Assembly (NCBI GenBank): GCA_021464245.1
Contig: JADCRB010000153.1
Location: 1,302,001 to 1,366,000 of the forward strand
Length of the DNA stretch: 64,000 nucleotides
Direction: 5' to 3'
Source: Carallia brachiata
Lineage: Eukaryota; Streptophyta; Magnoliopsida; Malpighiales; Rhizophoraceae
The number at the start of each line of letters is the position of its first letter. Position 1 is the first letter of the stretch. The translations under genes and the position numbers were made by a program. This document shows, piece after piece, positions 23,334 to 36,164 of the stretch. Under the pieces are notes generated by a model that had not been told where the DNA came from, made no database searches, and saw only the letters and a program-made list of their open reading frames with translations.

Positions 23334-26300
23334 TTAAGTTCCCCTTCTGGTCTTCCTCACTACAATAGGACTCCTAACATGGTGCCACCCATCTGACCAT
23401 GTGAGCCCTCCAAACGCATAGCTGCCAGTGCGAGACAAACTACCATTGCCTCTGGCATGATCCAACGTAACCTTGAAATTTTTCTCTTCATTGACTTTTG
23501 TGAATTCCAGACTCATGGGTTCAATCTTGACTGAAATTCCATCGGGCGCTTTGATGCGAGCTCTATATACCCCTGGAGCTCCCACATTCTTTAAGGTTCG
23601 AGTCAACGTGACTTTGCCTGAAAGGTTGGGCACAGCAATTGATGGATAGTTGAAAGCCAACAAACTAGCATTTTTGCTGGGGCACTCGTATGGATCTTCT
23701 GAAAAAATTGATATTTGTGTTGAATTGTAGCCGATGGAGCATAGGAAATTCAAGTAGTCCGTAGTAGTTAAATCATAGACCAAGCCTGGGTCCGCTGCAC
23801 GGTTTGGCCATACATGGCCTGCACCATAGTTGAAGGGGCTTGCCTCAACAAGGGAGCTGGTGGCAATTGGTTGCCTGACATTACTTCTAGTTCTTGCTGG
23901 AATGTCACAAATATGATGACAAAATTTTCAAGTTTATGTTGTTTATTATAGAAATTCATGCTAAATGGAGTCAAGAGGCTAATGAAAGGAGGTGGGACTA
24001 CCAGTGGTCATGATTGCAGACTTGATTGCAGCAGGACTCCAATGAGGGTGCACGGTTTTGAGTAGACCAGCAATGCCAGAAACATGGGGGCATGACATTG
24101 AAGTCCCGGAGACAATGTTGAATGGAAATTTGCGCTTGTCTTCAGGCAGAGAAGAAGCACGCGCTTCTGTGTAGGCAGCTAAGATAAAGGATCCGGGTGC
24201 AGTAATGTCGGGCTGAAATTTAAAGAGAGTTTATCAGAAGTGCATTGCAAGTGCCTCTAATCAACAATATATGCTCTTTTTTTGTGTAAGGACTAAAATG
24301 GCATTTCTTTGGTCCTTTGTTGTTGTTGTTGTTTTTGGAAGAGAGGAACACACCTTGAGTATTTCTGGAGTGATTTCATTTGGTCCAACAGAAGAAAAAC
24401 TGGCCATGATAGGAGCAGCCACCTCTCCAACTTCAGTACCACCACTTATGTAAGCTACGGGTGATCTGAGCAACAAAAAATAATTCCCAGAAAATGTATC
24501 AAGGTGGGCTGGATTGACAAGTTGCCACAATCACATACTAATTACACCAGAAAAACTAGTATAGAAACACTCACTTTGTGCTTTGGATGTATAATAAAAT
24601 GGAGAGACCATCAGCTGCGGAGACAAGAGAAGTTGGAATAAAATGTCGACCAGGATTAATAGTAGATCCTGGAAATGAGCTGGCAAGAACCATCCCAATG
24701 CCTCCAGCCTGGGCAACAACAAAGCCTGGCTCTATCATGTCCCCACCAGTACCGCTAAAACATAACACAATCTTTCCTTTCACCTTTGTTGCATCAAGGG
24801 ATCCAGGAGAGCAGTCTTGTCTGCCAATTAAGCATAGGTACTTAAGATTATGGTAACTGCAAAAATAAATTATTTGACAAAGCTCGAATAAGTTTGCTTA
24901 CGAGTCACGAGCCGATGCATTGGCAGCTTTGGCATCCACAGAATATATCAATCGATGATACTTCTTAGCCGGCAATGTATTTGTATTAAAGCTCCGACCC
25001 TGATAATTAAGCACAATTTTCTTGATTGTAAGTCTCGGATAGGCTCAACTGCTGCAAAATGGAATTATCTAACTGGATTATCTACTAAACACAAACCTTA
25101 AAACTCTTGTAATTTCCGAGGAAGACATCAGATGTAAAATCCCTGTCAATTGTGCTAGCTCCGACGGTTAAAATCCACGGAGCTACATTTGCAACTGTTC
25201 CAATTGCTGGTCCACTGTTGCCTGCTGAGCAAACTACAAGGATTCCATTTTTAACGGCGTGAAATGATCCAATTGAAATGCCATGGCTGAAGTAAGGGCG
25301 ATGTGCTCTTGATCCAAGCGAAACGGACAAGATGTCAACCCCATCTTGAATTGCAGCATCAAAGGCGGCCAATATGTCAGCATCATAACAGCTTGGCCAG
25401 CAAACCTTGTATGAAGCAACTCGCGCACCCGGTGATCCCCCCTTTGCTGTTCCATTGGCGGAACCCAGTAAGTTTGCTCCGGAAACAAAGCTACCGCCGG
25501 CTGTAGAGAGGGTGTGTGTGCCATGACCATCAGTGTCTCGTGCTGTGTTGAAGGATGCATTAAGTGGACGGCCCAGAGCAGCTTCATAGCCCTTGTTGAA
25601 GTGCCTTGCTCCAATCAGCTTCCTGTTGGCAATGATCTTTTCTTTCATTTAGATTTTTCAGATTAAAAATCCATAGCTAGTAAATTAAATAATTGTTTTA
25701 GTACAATAAATATGTCATAGATTAACATTGAAAAAGTTACAGTAATATAATAATTTAAACGTAAATTTATATTATATATTATTATAATCATTTATTGCAT
25801 ATTTATAATTTTTTAATTCATATAATAGTTTAATAGTTAACTATCAATACTATAAAAATACATCTAACAATTATATTTAACAGTTATAATAATGCAATAT
25901 AAACTATAATTAAATTCTTATACTGTATGCTATTTGCAGGAGTAATTTATATTTTCAGCCTTAAGAAGTTGAGAAAATGAAACCTGTTGCATTTAACTCC
26001 GTCGTTGCTGTCGCAAAAACCTTTCCATCTTGATGGAATGGGTCCCATCCCCTCGTCATTGAAACTTTCTGATTCCGGCCACACACCTATCATTCAACCA
26101 TCAGCCACACCGCAAGGTCAATGGTGAAATGGTCAAACATAAGTCAACAACACCCCACAAGGTCAAAAGCAAAACGGTCAAACAGAAGTCTGGCAAAGGG
26201 GTTGAAAATTAATTACCAGTGTCGAGGTTTCCAATAATAACGTCTTCACCAAACCTGGCTTTCAGCCAAAGAGAATCTGCTGGAATTTTTCCATTGCTGC

Positions 26301-27192
26301 CTTCTAGTCCAAGAAACTCCCATGACCTTGTTGTGTGTAGTTCGTTCACTTCATTTGGAAAAACTGATACAACCTCGGATCGCTCTACACGCAATATTGT
26401 GAACAGGAATCACAAAACCATTAAGTTTTTATTATTCTTTTTTTTTTTTTTGTATGAACAAAAACCAAGTAATGAATTGCAATATCATTCCATACTTGAG
26501 ACTTCATCTACTTCTTCGTCCTCAAGATTTGCGGCAAAGCCATTGATGTAACTCGTGTAGGAATAAAATATTGCTTCTTTTGCCTTGTCCTTGCTGTTTC
26601 ACCATATATAGATATAAAAGGATTAGCAATAGAATAATCCACATTCATGCATGGGGATGGAATTATATATACATGAATCATCACCTTTTAATGCAAGAAC
26701 CCAATAGTTCGTAGTAGGATTCAGTCATTGTATTGACATCTGTGGTTGAAGGTTTTGACATCTGCGAACTTCTCCCCATGTACACCACATAAGACTGGAC
26801 AGCATATGTAGCAGAACATTAGTCAAGTGAGGAGAAAAAGGCAGGATTATTAAGAAAAAAAAAAAAAGTAGACATTCAGAGATTTTTGTCCAACTAATGT
26901 GTCAAATTGTAATGAATTTTCATTAATTTCAAGTATATTAATACTTTTTGTAATAATAAAATAAAGCCCTAAAATGTTTTTTTTTTGTTTCACATTGTAT
27001 TAATGTGGTAAAAAAAAAATGAAGATTTGTTACATTTGGGTAAAAATTTATCTTGCATGAATTGGTGAGGGGGGGAGGGGGGAAGTGTGAGAAAGTGAGA
27101 AGATGCAATCTTGCCTTTTTGATAGCCGATGTTGGACTATGTAAAGATGACAAAAGAAACAGCACAAACAGAAGAGAAGTGATAATTCCCAT
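23334..27192 (-). CDS. Subtilisin-like serine protease copy C (SBT5.3/AIR3 type), intact
   Basis: Eleven exons on the minus strand: 27115-27192, 26685-26794, 26496-26593, 26217-26384, 25984-26086, 25097-25622, 24902-24999, 24575-24856, 24354-24465, 24002-24212 and 23334-23896. They sum to 2349 nt, that is 782 residues plus stop, the usual size for plant SBTs. Signal peptide (hydrophobic, ending SPTSA), I9 propeptide (about 30-115), catalytic residues D150 (NLDTG), H219 (GHGTHTLS), N321 (CSAGNSGP) and S563 (SGTSMSCPH), a PA insert (about 360-450) and a Fn3-like C-terminus. It is expected to be secreted and active. Intron 1 uses a GC donor (27113-27114); the rest are GT-AG. The usual SxRGPN motif reads SSVGPN. 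M module 2 lies tail-to-tail at its 3' end. Confidence 0.9.
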
Positions 27193-27267
27193 AATTCTTA
27201 TTGTTTATTTCGCTTGTGTCTATTAAGAGCCTGTAGATCAATGCATCACATGAAACAAGATCTACTC

Positions 27268-27275
27268 TTTATATA
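27268..27275 (-). promoter_or_regulatory. TATA box of SBT copy C
   Basis: The minus strand reads TATATAAA about 78 bp upstream of the ATG, at the same relative place as in copy D. Confidence 0.6.
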
Positions 27276-27389
27276 GGATTTGTGGCTGCAACATTCCAAT
27301 TAATTAATTACAAAGTTATTACTATTGTAGTCAATGTTTGCTAAGTTCTGCTACCGAGTGCCATTTTTTTAATAGTAGATTATACAGCG

Positions 27390-28750
27390 TGCCGCAATTA
27401 GTTATCTGCCTCCAGAAACTGAACTTGTCCAAAGTACGACTTGATCCCACCTGGCTACCAAAACTCAGTACAATGCGTACGACCTGATAGAGTCAATATT
27501 TGTGTCCAGCTAGTTGTGCACAGGTCCAGTTGATTTTGTCAGTCAACTGATTTTAGGGAAATGGATTAATTAATTTCATCATCTTCTAACACGGAAGACT
27601 AATATCTTCTGTGTGCATAGTACAATTGAAGAAAAATAATTTGCATCATTTGTTTATTAGGATAATCCTTAAGGAGACAAATTCATATAAACAACTTCCT
27701 GATTTGTAAAAATATGTGGAGATACCTAGTGTCTAGAGTAAAAAAAAAAAAAAAAAATTCCTGATTTGTTCATTTGCCCTTCTAGCCACTATCGTGGAAT
27801 GATCTTAAATGCAAAATCTTGAGAGAATTTCTAGAAAACATTTACTACAGAAATTGACCATATCAAGTTCATATACTCTTTAACTTTTTGATGAATCATT
27901 CAGCTAATGCAAAAACAATCATGTTTAGAGTCTTTTTAATACTTTAAGAAACACGTAGTTCATGAATGCGAGTTATATTAAAGCTAATCTACACAGAATT
28001 CGTAGAACTTCAATGAAAGGGCTAATGAATGCAAGTTAATAACTTGTTCAATGGAACGGACAACGACGTGATAAGGGAAAAAAAAAATAGGCTCCAATGT
28101 AACCCTGCTAGGTCTTGAAGGAATCAGAAATCAGACCAAGCCCAGCAGTTGACCAACATCATACTCTATCACATTATGGTCTATCCCATCAAACTCTGTC
28201 ACTATAATTATAAAAAAATCGAAAACTCGTTGTAATTCGAACAAAAAATTCAAGAATGTCACTTTTTTCCAAAAGTTTTTTACTAGAACAAAATAGTTTG
28301 TTTCTTTTTCCACAAAGAGGAGAAGAAAGTCAACCAGGAAGAAATTAAAAGAAAAGAAAACAAAAGGGAAATCTTGATTACAAATCTCTATAATCAAGAT
28401 TTGCAAGATCGAATCGGGCGGCTAGTGAAAGCGATCAGAGGAGACGAAGTGGGTTAAGACAGAATTCTAGACCTTTTGGAACGCAATCAAGAATTGATCA
28501 TGTTCTTGCACATTAAACCTATGCTTCCTGTTCTGTTCTATCATCCATCTTTCTTACTGATCAAGCTAATCACGCTTCCAATGTGCTGTACTGTGTTGTG
28601 TACGACAGCCATGGCCGGCGAGGGGAGTGCCGGAAGGAAATAGCCAAATAAATATTCATTTATGAGATCAAAAAAAATAATAGCTTTGTTTGGTAACAAT
28701 TTTTAATGAAATTAATTAAATTCAATTTTGTGAATCTTCCCGAAAATTAA
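27390..28750. repeat. R block copy 1 (upstream of SBT copy C)
   Basis: Shared with 47440-49450 and 49550-51150. Landmarks in order: TACGACCTGATAGAGTCAA, GAATTTCTAGAAAACATTTA, AATCTTGATTACAAATCTCT, AAGCGATCAGAG, and a GC-richer CATGGCCGGCGAGGGGAG near 28610 followed by GGAAGGAAATAGCC. No reading frame is shared by all copies, so I treat it as duplicated non-coding DNA, possibly with an unrecognised transcript near 28400-28650. Confidence 0.65.
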
Positions 28751-29269
28751 AATTCAATTTTTTGGATAATATTCAATTCAATTGATGTATTAAATAAATC
28801 TTATTTTTGATTCCTTGTTCGTAATTCATTCTTTTAAAGAAAAAGGTACATGGACCGAACTATTTTATTAATATCAATTTTCATATTTTATTAATATTTT
28901 TTAGTGTATAATATATGAAATCTACACTTTAAATTTTATGATAAAATTTATCTAATTTTAAATTTTAAATTTTATAAAAAATAAAATAATGAATTTGACT
29001 AAATAAACTGATAATTTCTTAATCCATGTACTCAAATATATATATATTTTTTAAAAGGAAGTGAACTTAATTTTATTTTGATAAAGGATATTTATAACTG
29101 GTAGTTCTTTTATTTTTAAATGCTATCGCACTAAAGTATTCTTCATTTTTTGTTAAGTGGTGGGAATTCAGTTTAATTTTTATACACTAATTCTTGGGAA
29201 AAAATTATAAATGTTGAGGCAATCCAAAAATTCTCCTTTACGATTTACTAGAAGGAAAAAAAAATTATT

Positions 29270-30516
29270 ATTTATCTGCCTCTCGGGGATCTTAATGGTC
29301 TGAAAATATATTAACCTGACAGAAACGTGAGCCAGAAATACTTGAGGCCCAATATAACCGACGTCGTTTCTTTCCACCGGCTATTAATAGCCTTATAACA
29401 TATACTTTGCACAAAAACGACGTCACTTTCAAATCCACCGTCCATTGTGGTTCGAAATAGGTCGGCCAGCCCATCTTTCTTTTCTAAATAAAAAAAATAT
29501 TTGTGTTTCAAGTATTAATATTTTATACGGTATTTGAATTGAAATTATAATTAATATTTTTAAAATAAAATTGATAAATTTTAAAATATTTATTATTTTT
29601 ATATTTTAAAAATTATTAATATTATTGTAAAAATATCAATTTAAATTTTAATTGAACTACTGTTTAAGAATAACATCAGATATATGTATTATAGTGGTGC
29701 CCTTCTAAATATTTTTCAAACGAAAGAACGGAGGGGAAGCGCAAAGCCGCAACGGCTTTCTTCTTTATTCTTCTTCTCCGACTATATCTTATTGATTCGC
29801 AATGGCCAGTCTCTTTTATTTATTCTCTTTTCTTCTTCCTTCTGCTTTCGATTCCTGTTTCTTAATTTTTCTTTTCCAGATATATTTTTTTCTCCTTGGA
29901 TTTTTTTTTTTTTTATTTTCTTTTGACTTTATTCTCGTTTTCGTATACCGTCCTTTGTGTTATCTTCGGTTCGCATTCAGCTTCTAATTGTTTTCTTAAA
30001 AAAATCTTTTACGATTTAATCTTTTCGGCACTTGATTTCTTTGGCCATCAAAGAATTTCATATTTTGATGTTAGGTTTTCTGTTACTTGAATTTGTTTTT
30101 TTCAAGATTTTGTTTTTTTTTTTTTTTTGTCTTCTCTTTGACCTATGGCGTTCTCTATGTTGTTTTCTTGGATTTTGGAATTCGGTGTTTGGGGTCTGTA
30201 TCCTTTTTGAATTATTATCTCTTTTTCTTGGTCTCAAGAATGTTCTTGCTTTATTTTTCTTGCTTTTTCTGTCCCAAGAAAAGGCAGTGTAATCACGTAC
30301 CAAAAGAAAGCATTGAAATTACGAAAAATTTAAATTTCTGGTCTACAGCAAACAGAGATTATTTAGCCTAATTCTCTGATATATAGAAGGAAATGGTGAT
30401 GATGGGCCCCATACACAATGGCTTCTTTTACCTTGGTAAGGTCCAGTTTCTTTCTTTCTTTCTTTCTTTCCTGCGTTTGTTTTCTTTGCTTCGATTTTCT
30501 CTGCATATTTCATATT
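29270..30516 (+). repeat. M module copy 3, left part (split by Copia-1)
   Basis: GACGTC at 29360-29365 and 29419-29424, a CTTGAGGCCCAAT site II-like motif near 29341, and a C/T-rich leader from about 29700. The short ATG exon from about 30391 reads MVMMGPIHNGFFYL plus one base before GTAAGG. The TATA region seen in M2 is missing. The block continues at 33947 on the far side of Copia-1. Confidence 0.7.
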
Positions 30517-30803
30517 TGTTAATGAGTCATGTGATGTAAAATTAAATGGTTAATTAGTGTTTGTCTTGTATTAGTAACTATGGTTAAACTAAGCTAAGTT
30601 AGGAGTTGATCTAATGGTTATTAGAATGACACATGTATGACTAGAAACTAATGTAACTTTTTGATATATGTGTAGTGGAAAGATCTGGAAGTGCAGAAAA
30701 AAATTAAGAAAAAACAGAGTTAAAACTTACTTCTCTGGCTCTCCCGTTGCTTTCTTCATCAATTTCAGTCCAGCACCATTTTTCTGCAGATTTTGGGCCA
30801 ACA
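30517..30803 (+). repeat. Copia-1 5' LTR
   Basis: 287 bp, TG...CA ends, directly followed by the tRNA-Met primer site. Confidence 0.9.
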
Positions 30804-30860
30804 ATCTGGTATCAGAGCTTGTTTTTTGAAGAGAAAAAGTGGGTTTGAAGAGTATTGAGT

Positions 30861-33657
30861 ATGGCAGCCACAAATGCCACCAATTTCAGCAACATTCAAG
30901 TTCCCATTTTTGAAGGAGAGAACTATGAGTTCTGGGCCATAAAGATGAGAACGCTTTTCCAGTCTATAGACGCTTGGGAGCTAGTTGATGTTGGATTTGA
31001 GGAGCCACAACAAGAAACGAGGTTGACAGAAGCTGAGAAGAAGGAGTTGAGGAAGAAAAGAAGCCTAGATGCAGGGGCATTGTCAATTATACAAGAGGAG
31101 TGTCAGATGCTCTTTTCCCTAGAATCATGCGATCGACCAAAGCCAAGGAAGCATAGGACATTTTGAAGCAGGAATTTCATGGAGATGATAAGGTACGGGC
31201 TGTCAAACTTCAAAATCTAAGAAGAGATTATGAGAATTTGAAAATGAAGGAGAATGAATTAATTGATGAATTCTTTGGTAGAGTCATACAAGTGGTGAAT
31301 CAAATGAAAACATGTGGTGAGAAGATTGTTGATAAGAATATTGTTGAGAAAATTCTGAATAGTTTGACTGAAAAATTTGATGCAATGGTGGTCGTTATAG
31401 AGCAAACTAAAGACACTGCTGAAATGAGTGTTCAAGAGTTAATGGGTTCCTTGAAATCATTTGAGCAAAGATTGTTTCGACGCTCCGAAAAGTCAGTTGA
31501 GAGCGCATTCCAATCTAAGCTCTCTGTTGTTAAAAATCAAGACAAAGGACCCTCAATAAATGAAAACCAGAGGATTTGGTCACCTAGAGGTGGAAGATAT
31601 GGAAGAGGTAGAGGCCGAGGCACAAGAGGAAGAGGTCGAAGCAACAATGAAAGTAGACCCGTTGAAGGTGATTCCATGAGGAGGTGTAATATTTGTAATA
31701 AGGGTGGCCACATTGCAAAAGATTGTTGGTTTAAAGGAAAACCCCAATGTCATCATTGTAAAATTTGGCCACATTCAAAAGGATTGCAAGTTTAAGAATG
31801 ATCATCAAGTAAATTTCATAGAGGACAAAGATTGTGAAGGAAATTATTTTATGTTTGTAATGAAGTCATGGGGAGCGCAAGGCTCTGGTATTTGGATAGT
31901 GGTTGTAGCAATCATATGACCGTGTAAAGAATCTTCTTAGATATGGATGAAACATCAATTCAAAGTGAAACTTGGAAATGGTGCAGCTATGGAAGTGAAG
32001 GAAAGGGAGGATTGGAGTTGCAACTAAAAAAGGAACAAAGTGATCAATGATGTTTTTATGTATTAAGCTTGGACCAAAGCTTACTTAGCCTTGGACAATT
32101 GTTGGAGCATAGCTATTCTGTGTTCTCAAGGATCTAGGTTGTGTGATTCTTGATCAAAGAAATGAGAAGGTAGTAGACATAAAAATGGGGTTGCAGAGGA
32201 GCTTTCCTTTAAGGTTCAAGTACTCCAAAGAAGTGGCCTTGAAGCTGGTCCTATTGATGATAGTTGGTTGTGGCATCGCATATTTGGGCACCTGAATTTA
32301 GAAGCCTGAAATTATTGCAGCAACAGAATTTGGTGCATGGTTTGCGAGCATACAAGAAAAAAATGAAGTTTGTGGAGGTTGTGGCATTGGGAAAGCAACA
32401 CAGGCAACCATTTCCTAAAGGAGTTGCATGGAGAGCAAAGGGGTTACTTGAGCTGGTGCATACCGATGTTTGCGGCCCAATGAATACCATCACACTTTAA
32501 AACAGGTACTTTATCTTGTTCATAGATGATTATAGTCGCATGACATGGGTTTACTTTATGAGACAAAGATCTGAAGTTTTCAGCATTTTTAAGAAATTTA
32601 AGAGTCTTGTTGAAAAGCAAAGTGGTTGTAGTATAAAGATATTGAGGAGTGATCGAGGGAAGGAGTACACTTCAAATGAATTTGAGAAGTTTTGTGAAGA
32701 TGAAGGAGTGCAAAGACAGCTTACTGTTGGTTATACTCCACAACAAAATGGAGTATCGGAGAGAAAAATCAAACCGTGATGGAAATGGCAAAATCCATGT
32801 TGTTTGAAGTGGGTTTACCTAGAAGATTTTGGGCTGAAGCTGTGTATACTGCTGTCTACTTGATAAATAGAAGTCCAACCAAAGCATTAAAGAATGAGAC
32901 CCCATTTGAAGCTTGGAGTGGTAGGAAGCCATCAGTGAAGCACTTGAGAGTGTTTGGATGTGTGTGCTATGTTCATGTTCCAAAAGAGAAGAGGCATAAG
33001 CTTGATGAAACGAGTGAGAAATGTATTTTAGTTGGGTACAGCAGCAAGTCGAAGGGATATAGGCTATTCAACTTAAAAACAAACAAAATAATTGTGAGTC
33101 GTGATGTTGTATTTGATGAGAAGAAAACCTGGAATTGGGAAAAAAGCCAAGTAGAAGAAAAGTTTGTTTCAATGGATGTTATTCAGCAAAATCCAATTCA
33201 AGAAGAGGAAAGTGATGATATGAAGAGCACGTCTGGGTATGCATTTTCTTTGGGTTCAGGAGTGTTTTCATGGTGTTCAAAGAAGTAACAATCAGTAGCT
33301 CAATCATCTGCAGAGGCTGAATATGTTTCAGCTGGAATGGCTACTTCTCAAGCCATTTGGTTGAGAAGAATTTTTAGAAGACATCGGAGAGAAACAAGAA
33401 GACCCTACTGTGCTTTATTGTGATAACAAATCAGCAATTGCTATAGCCAACAACCCAGTTTTTCATAGCAGAACCAGGCACATAGCATTAAAGTATCACT
33501 TTATCAGAGAGGCAATGGAAGATGGAGAAGTACAACTGGCTTTTTGCAGGTCCGAGGAGCAAGTAGCTGACATTTTTACAAAAGCATTGCCAAGGATGAG
33601 GTTCCAACAACTTAGAGCAACAATGGGAGTTGCAGACCATCACATTAAGGGGGAGAA
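30861..33657 (+). pseudogene. Copia-1 gag-pol remnant without reverse transcriptase
   Basis: Recognisable parts in order: gag (from MAATNATNFSN, with a frameshift near 31125); zinc knuckle CNICNKGGHIAKDC near 31687; a second knuckle broken by a frameshift near 31760; the protease active site YLDSGCSNHM near 31890 followed by a stop; the GAG-pre-integrase region; and the integrase core (HTDVCGP, FIDDYSRMTW, RSDRGKEY, YTPQQNGVSER). From there it jumps at about 33218 from the post-integrase linker straight into the RNase H end (DMKSTSGYAF, SSAEAEYVS, DNKSAIAIANN). A TAA lies inside the RNase H piece near 33286. Several independent breaks make it unable to encode its own enzymes. Confidence 0.9.
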
Positions 33658-33946
33658 TGTTAATGAGTAATGTGATGTAAAAAATTAAATGGTTAATTAG
33701 TGTTTGTCTTGTATTAGTAACTATGGTTAAACTAAGCTAAGTTAGGAGTTGATCTAATGGTTATTAGAATGACACATGTATGACTAGAAATTAATGTAAC
33801 TTTTTGATATATGTGTAGTGGAAAGATCTGGAAGTGCAGAAAAAAATTAAGAAAAAACAGAGTTAAAACTTACTTCTCTGGCTCTCCCGTTGCTTTCTTC
33901 ATCAATTTCAGTCCAGCACCATTTTTCTGCAGATTTTGGGCCAACA
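33658..33946 (+). repeat. Copia-1 3' LTR
   Basis: 289 bp, nearly identical to the 5' LTR, followed by the target duplication ATATT. Confidence 0.9.
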
Positions 33947-34205
33947 ATATTCCTTGCTTGGTCGTTCCAGAATTTAATTGCTGGCATTTGAACTATTAGA
34001 TTTTCTGTTTCTTGATTGGGTTTTTGTTTCTCAAGGTTTATTTGTTTCTTGATGGTATCATTTTTATTGAATAATTAGGTTGGTGGTTTGGCTTCTCAGT
34101 TGGCATCTTAGTGATGTAGTATTTAATGTCTTGGATTGTAGATGCACAAATCTCCCCGTCTCTGCGGTTTTTTCTTTTTTTTTTTTGGACCCCATAATCT
34201 CAATA
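33947..34205 (+). repeat. M module copy 3, right part
   Basis: Continues the module after Copia-1 (TTCCTTGCTTGGTCGTTCC, then GGTGGTTTGGCTTCTCA and TTGTAGATGCACAAATCTCC). It matches 53155-53430 of M6 in the same order. Confidence 0.7.
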
Positions 34206-35409
34206 ATGCATCTGACTTTTTTTTCCTGGATCTTGATTGATAAATCAAGCTTGCTGGCTGGTTTGCAGAACCTTTTCTGTTGGTTGTGTGGATCACTTGT
34301 CCTTTGATGTGAAATTCTCCTGACATATTATGATAACTGAGATGAGGGAGAGGTAAGTGAAATGCTTTGCCTTGTGTTATTAAATGATATTTCTTGAATG
34401 GCAGTTTCACTTTTGCATTCAAGCATGCAATAGCTTTCAACCTAATCTCTATTATTAACAGCATAAAGGAATTGCGTTCGGTTACATCTGGGGGTTTGAA
34501 TCTTACCGAAGAGAGGAGAAAAATCAGAGAAACTAAACCCAGTGGAACTCATAACTTTTTTTTTTATTTTTGTTTGTTCCAGTGGAACTCCTAATTTTTT
34601 CTATTTTTGTTTGTGGCTGTAAGATAGTGCCATGGCTAATATTTACGTAACTCATGACACACTATTTGAAAAGCGTAGTTTTATTTTCAATCATTAGGTA
34701 ATGGTCTGCTGAGTCAGAAATGTTCGCACAGCAAGTCGTGGTGGAGAATTGGGACCCAAGAGAATTTTAAGGAATGCAGACATTGGTTACAAGGAGGAAA
34801 TGTGCCACAATTATTAGTTGATAAGCTTCAAGTAAGTTTTGATCAATGTGGCTTCTGTTGATATATTTTAGTTTGTGCCTTTTGTTTTCTTCTTCCTTTC
34901 TACCAGTATTAGCTTAATTGATATATTTCTCTGTAAATTGCTTCCTGCAGGTGCACTTTTGCTAGCGGAACTGATGAATTCTTGTGCAGAGAAGAATTAC
35001 ATTCTTTGATAGATGGTATTTGGGAGATTTAATAATTCTCAACAAGAATAAGTTGCTAGCTCAGTAGTTTGGTGATTTTGGTCTTATGCTTTTGGAAATT
35101 TCTTTCTTTGGACTTTATGTCTTCTATCCAGCACAAGATTTCTAAGTTTTCTTTTCGAGGCTTTAATCTTACCATTTCAGAGAGTTAATTCATTACATGA
35201 AGAGCTTGTTATTGCCTTAGTTGATCCTTTTATGAACCTCTTTTAAAGCCTATGATGAAGTGAGTCTGCTCAAGTGCCCTGGGCAGCTTTAGAGCTTTGA
35301 TGGTCAAGTCTGATGGTTTTGCTTTGCGTGAACATGTCATGTATGCCTTCACTGCTGGTATTCTCTTTGGTCTCTTTTGTGTCCCAAAGCACTGTCATCC
35401 TAGTTTGTC
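34206..35409. other. Segment present in M3 but absent from M6
   Basis: About 1.2 kb lies between two parts of M3 that are joined directly in M6 near 53430. No TIRs, LTRs or poly(A) tail with target duplication are visible. It is therefore more likely ancestral DNA deleted from M6 than an insertion. It contains splice-like sites (for example TTCCTGCAG near 34950) but no reading frame I recognise. Confidence 0.4.
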
Positions 35410-36164
35410 CCGAGCAACCTAGGAAACATTTGTTTCTCAACTTGTATTGGAAACCTTCACGAGTCAGGCGCTTCACAATGGCAGGTTATACCAAAAATGT
35501 GATCTATTATATTAGCAGATTGAGTTGCTTTCTTTGACTCGTGTTTGATACTTGCTTTGTTTTCCTGATCGAATATTCCTCTGGTTTTCATGATGGGTAT
35601 GAACTGCTGCTTTATTTATTTACTTTATTACGTTATTTGACTATGTTGTCATTATTTTTTACTTTGTTTTTGGTGAATTTTAGTATTTAAAAATTACATT
35701 AAAATCTGACTAATTCAGTTTGAACATATGTCTGATTTTTCGTAGATGGCGATTCTCCAATGTTATTTTCTCAATATATAAGACTCGATCTCAAAATTTT
35801 ATTGAAGGGACATCAAACTCTTTATCAATTGAACGAACAGTTATTTAGTAATTTTTTTTACTTTAATCTCCTCATAAATTTTAAATTTTTATTGTAACTA
35901 TTTAATTTATATCGTCTTCTCTTTTCAATTAATGCTAGATCTCAAATTATTTTAAGTTAAAATTTGGTCTTTATATTAAAATTTTTGTATTATAATATAA
36001 ATAAAGATTGGATTAGAGAGACTCCACGAGACCAAACTATATTTAACTTTATCACTTCACTTGGTTGGGGCTAAAAACGTGATCTCTCACGTGGGACGAC
36101 TTCCTTTTTAATCTCAAATACACAAGTAGCATTAAAAAAAAAAAAAAAAAACATTTATCGTTCT
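35410..36164 (+). repeat. End of M3 module and SGT1-intron-like linker
   Basis: 35410-35570 repeats 53425-53575 (AAACATTTGTTTCTCAACTT, CACAATGGCAGGTTATACC). 35575-36070 matches 21050-21660 (GGGTATGAACTGCTGC, AAGATTGGATTAGAGAGACT) but lacks the roughly 300 bp that carry the SGT1 exons. It links M3 to M5. Confidence 0.6.

Larger units (their letters stand above)
30517..33946 (+). mobile_element. Copia-1: Ty1/copia LTR retrotransposon, RT deleted, young LTRs
   Basis: LTRs at 30517-30803 and 33658-33946 begin TGTTAATGAG and end GGGCCAACA. They differ by only a handful of substitutions and a short indel. The 5-bp target duplication ATATT lies at 30512-30516 and 33947-33951. The primer binding site TGGTATCAGAGC (30807-30818) matches plant initiator tRNA-Met, and a polypurine tract AAGGGGGAGAA (33647-33657) precedes the 3' LTR. 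The interior is only 2.85 kb because the reverse transcriptase region is absent. The M6 module shows the uninterrupted site. Confidence 0.93.

Noticed and set aside
35313..35537. 74-codon frame near the end of M3
   Set aside because: The part shared with M6 is shifted out of frame there, so no common protein is encoded.
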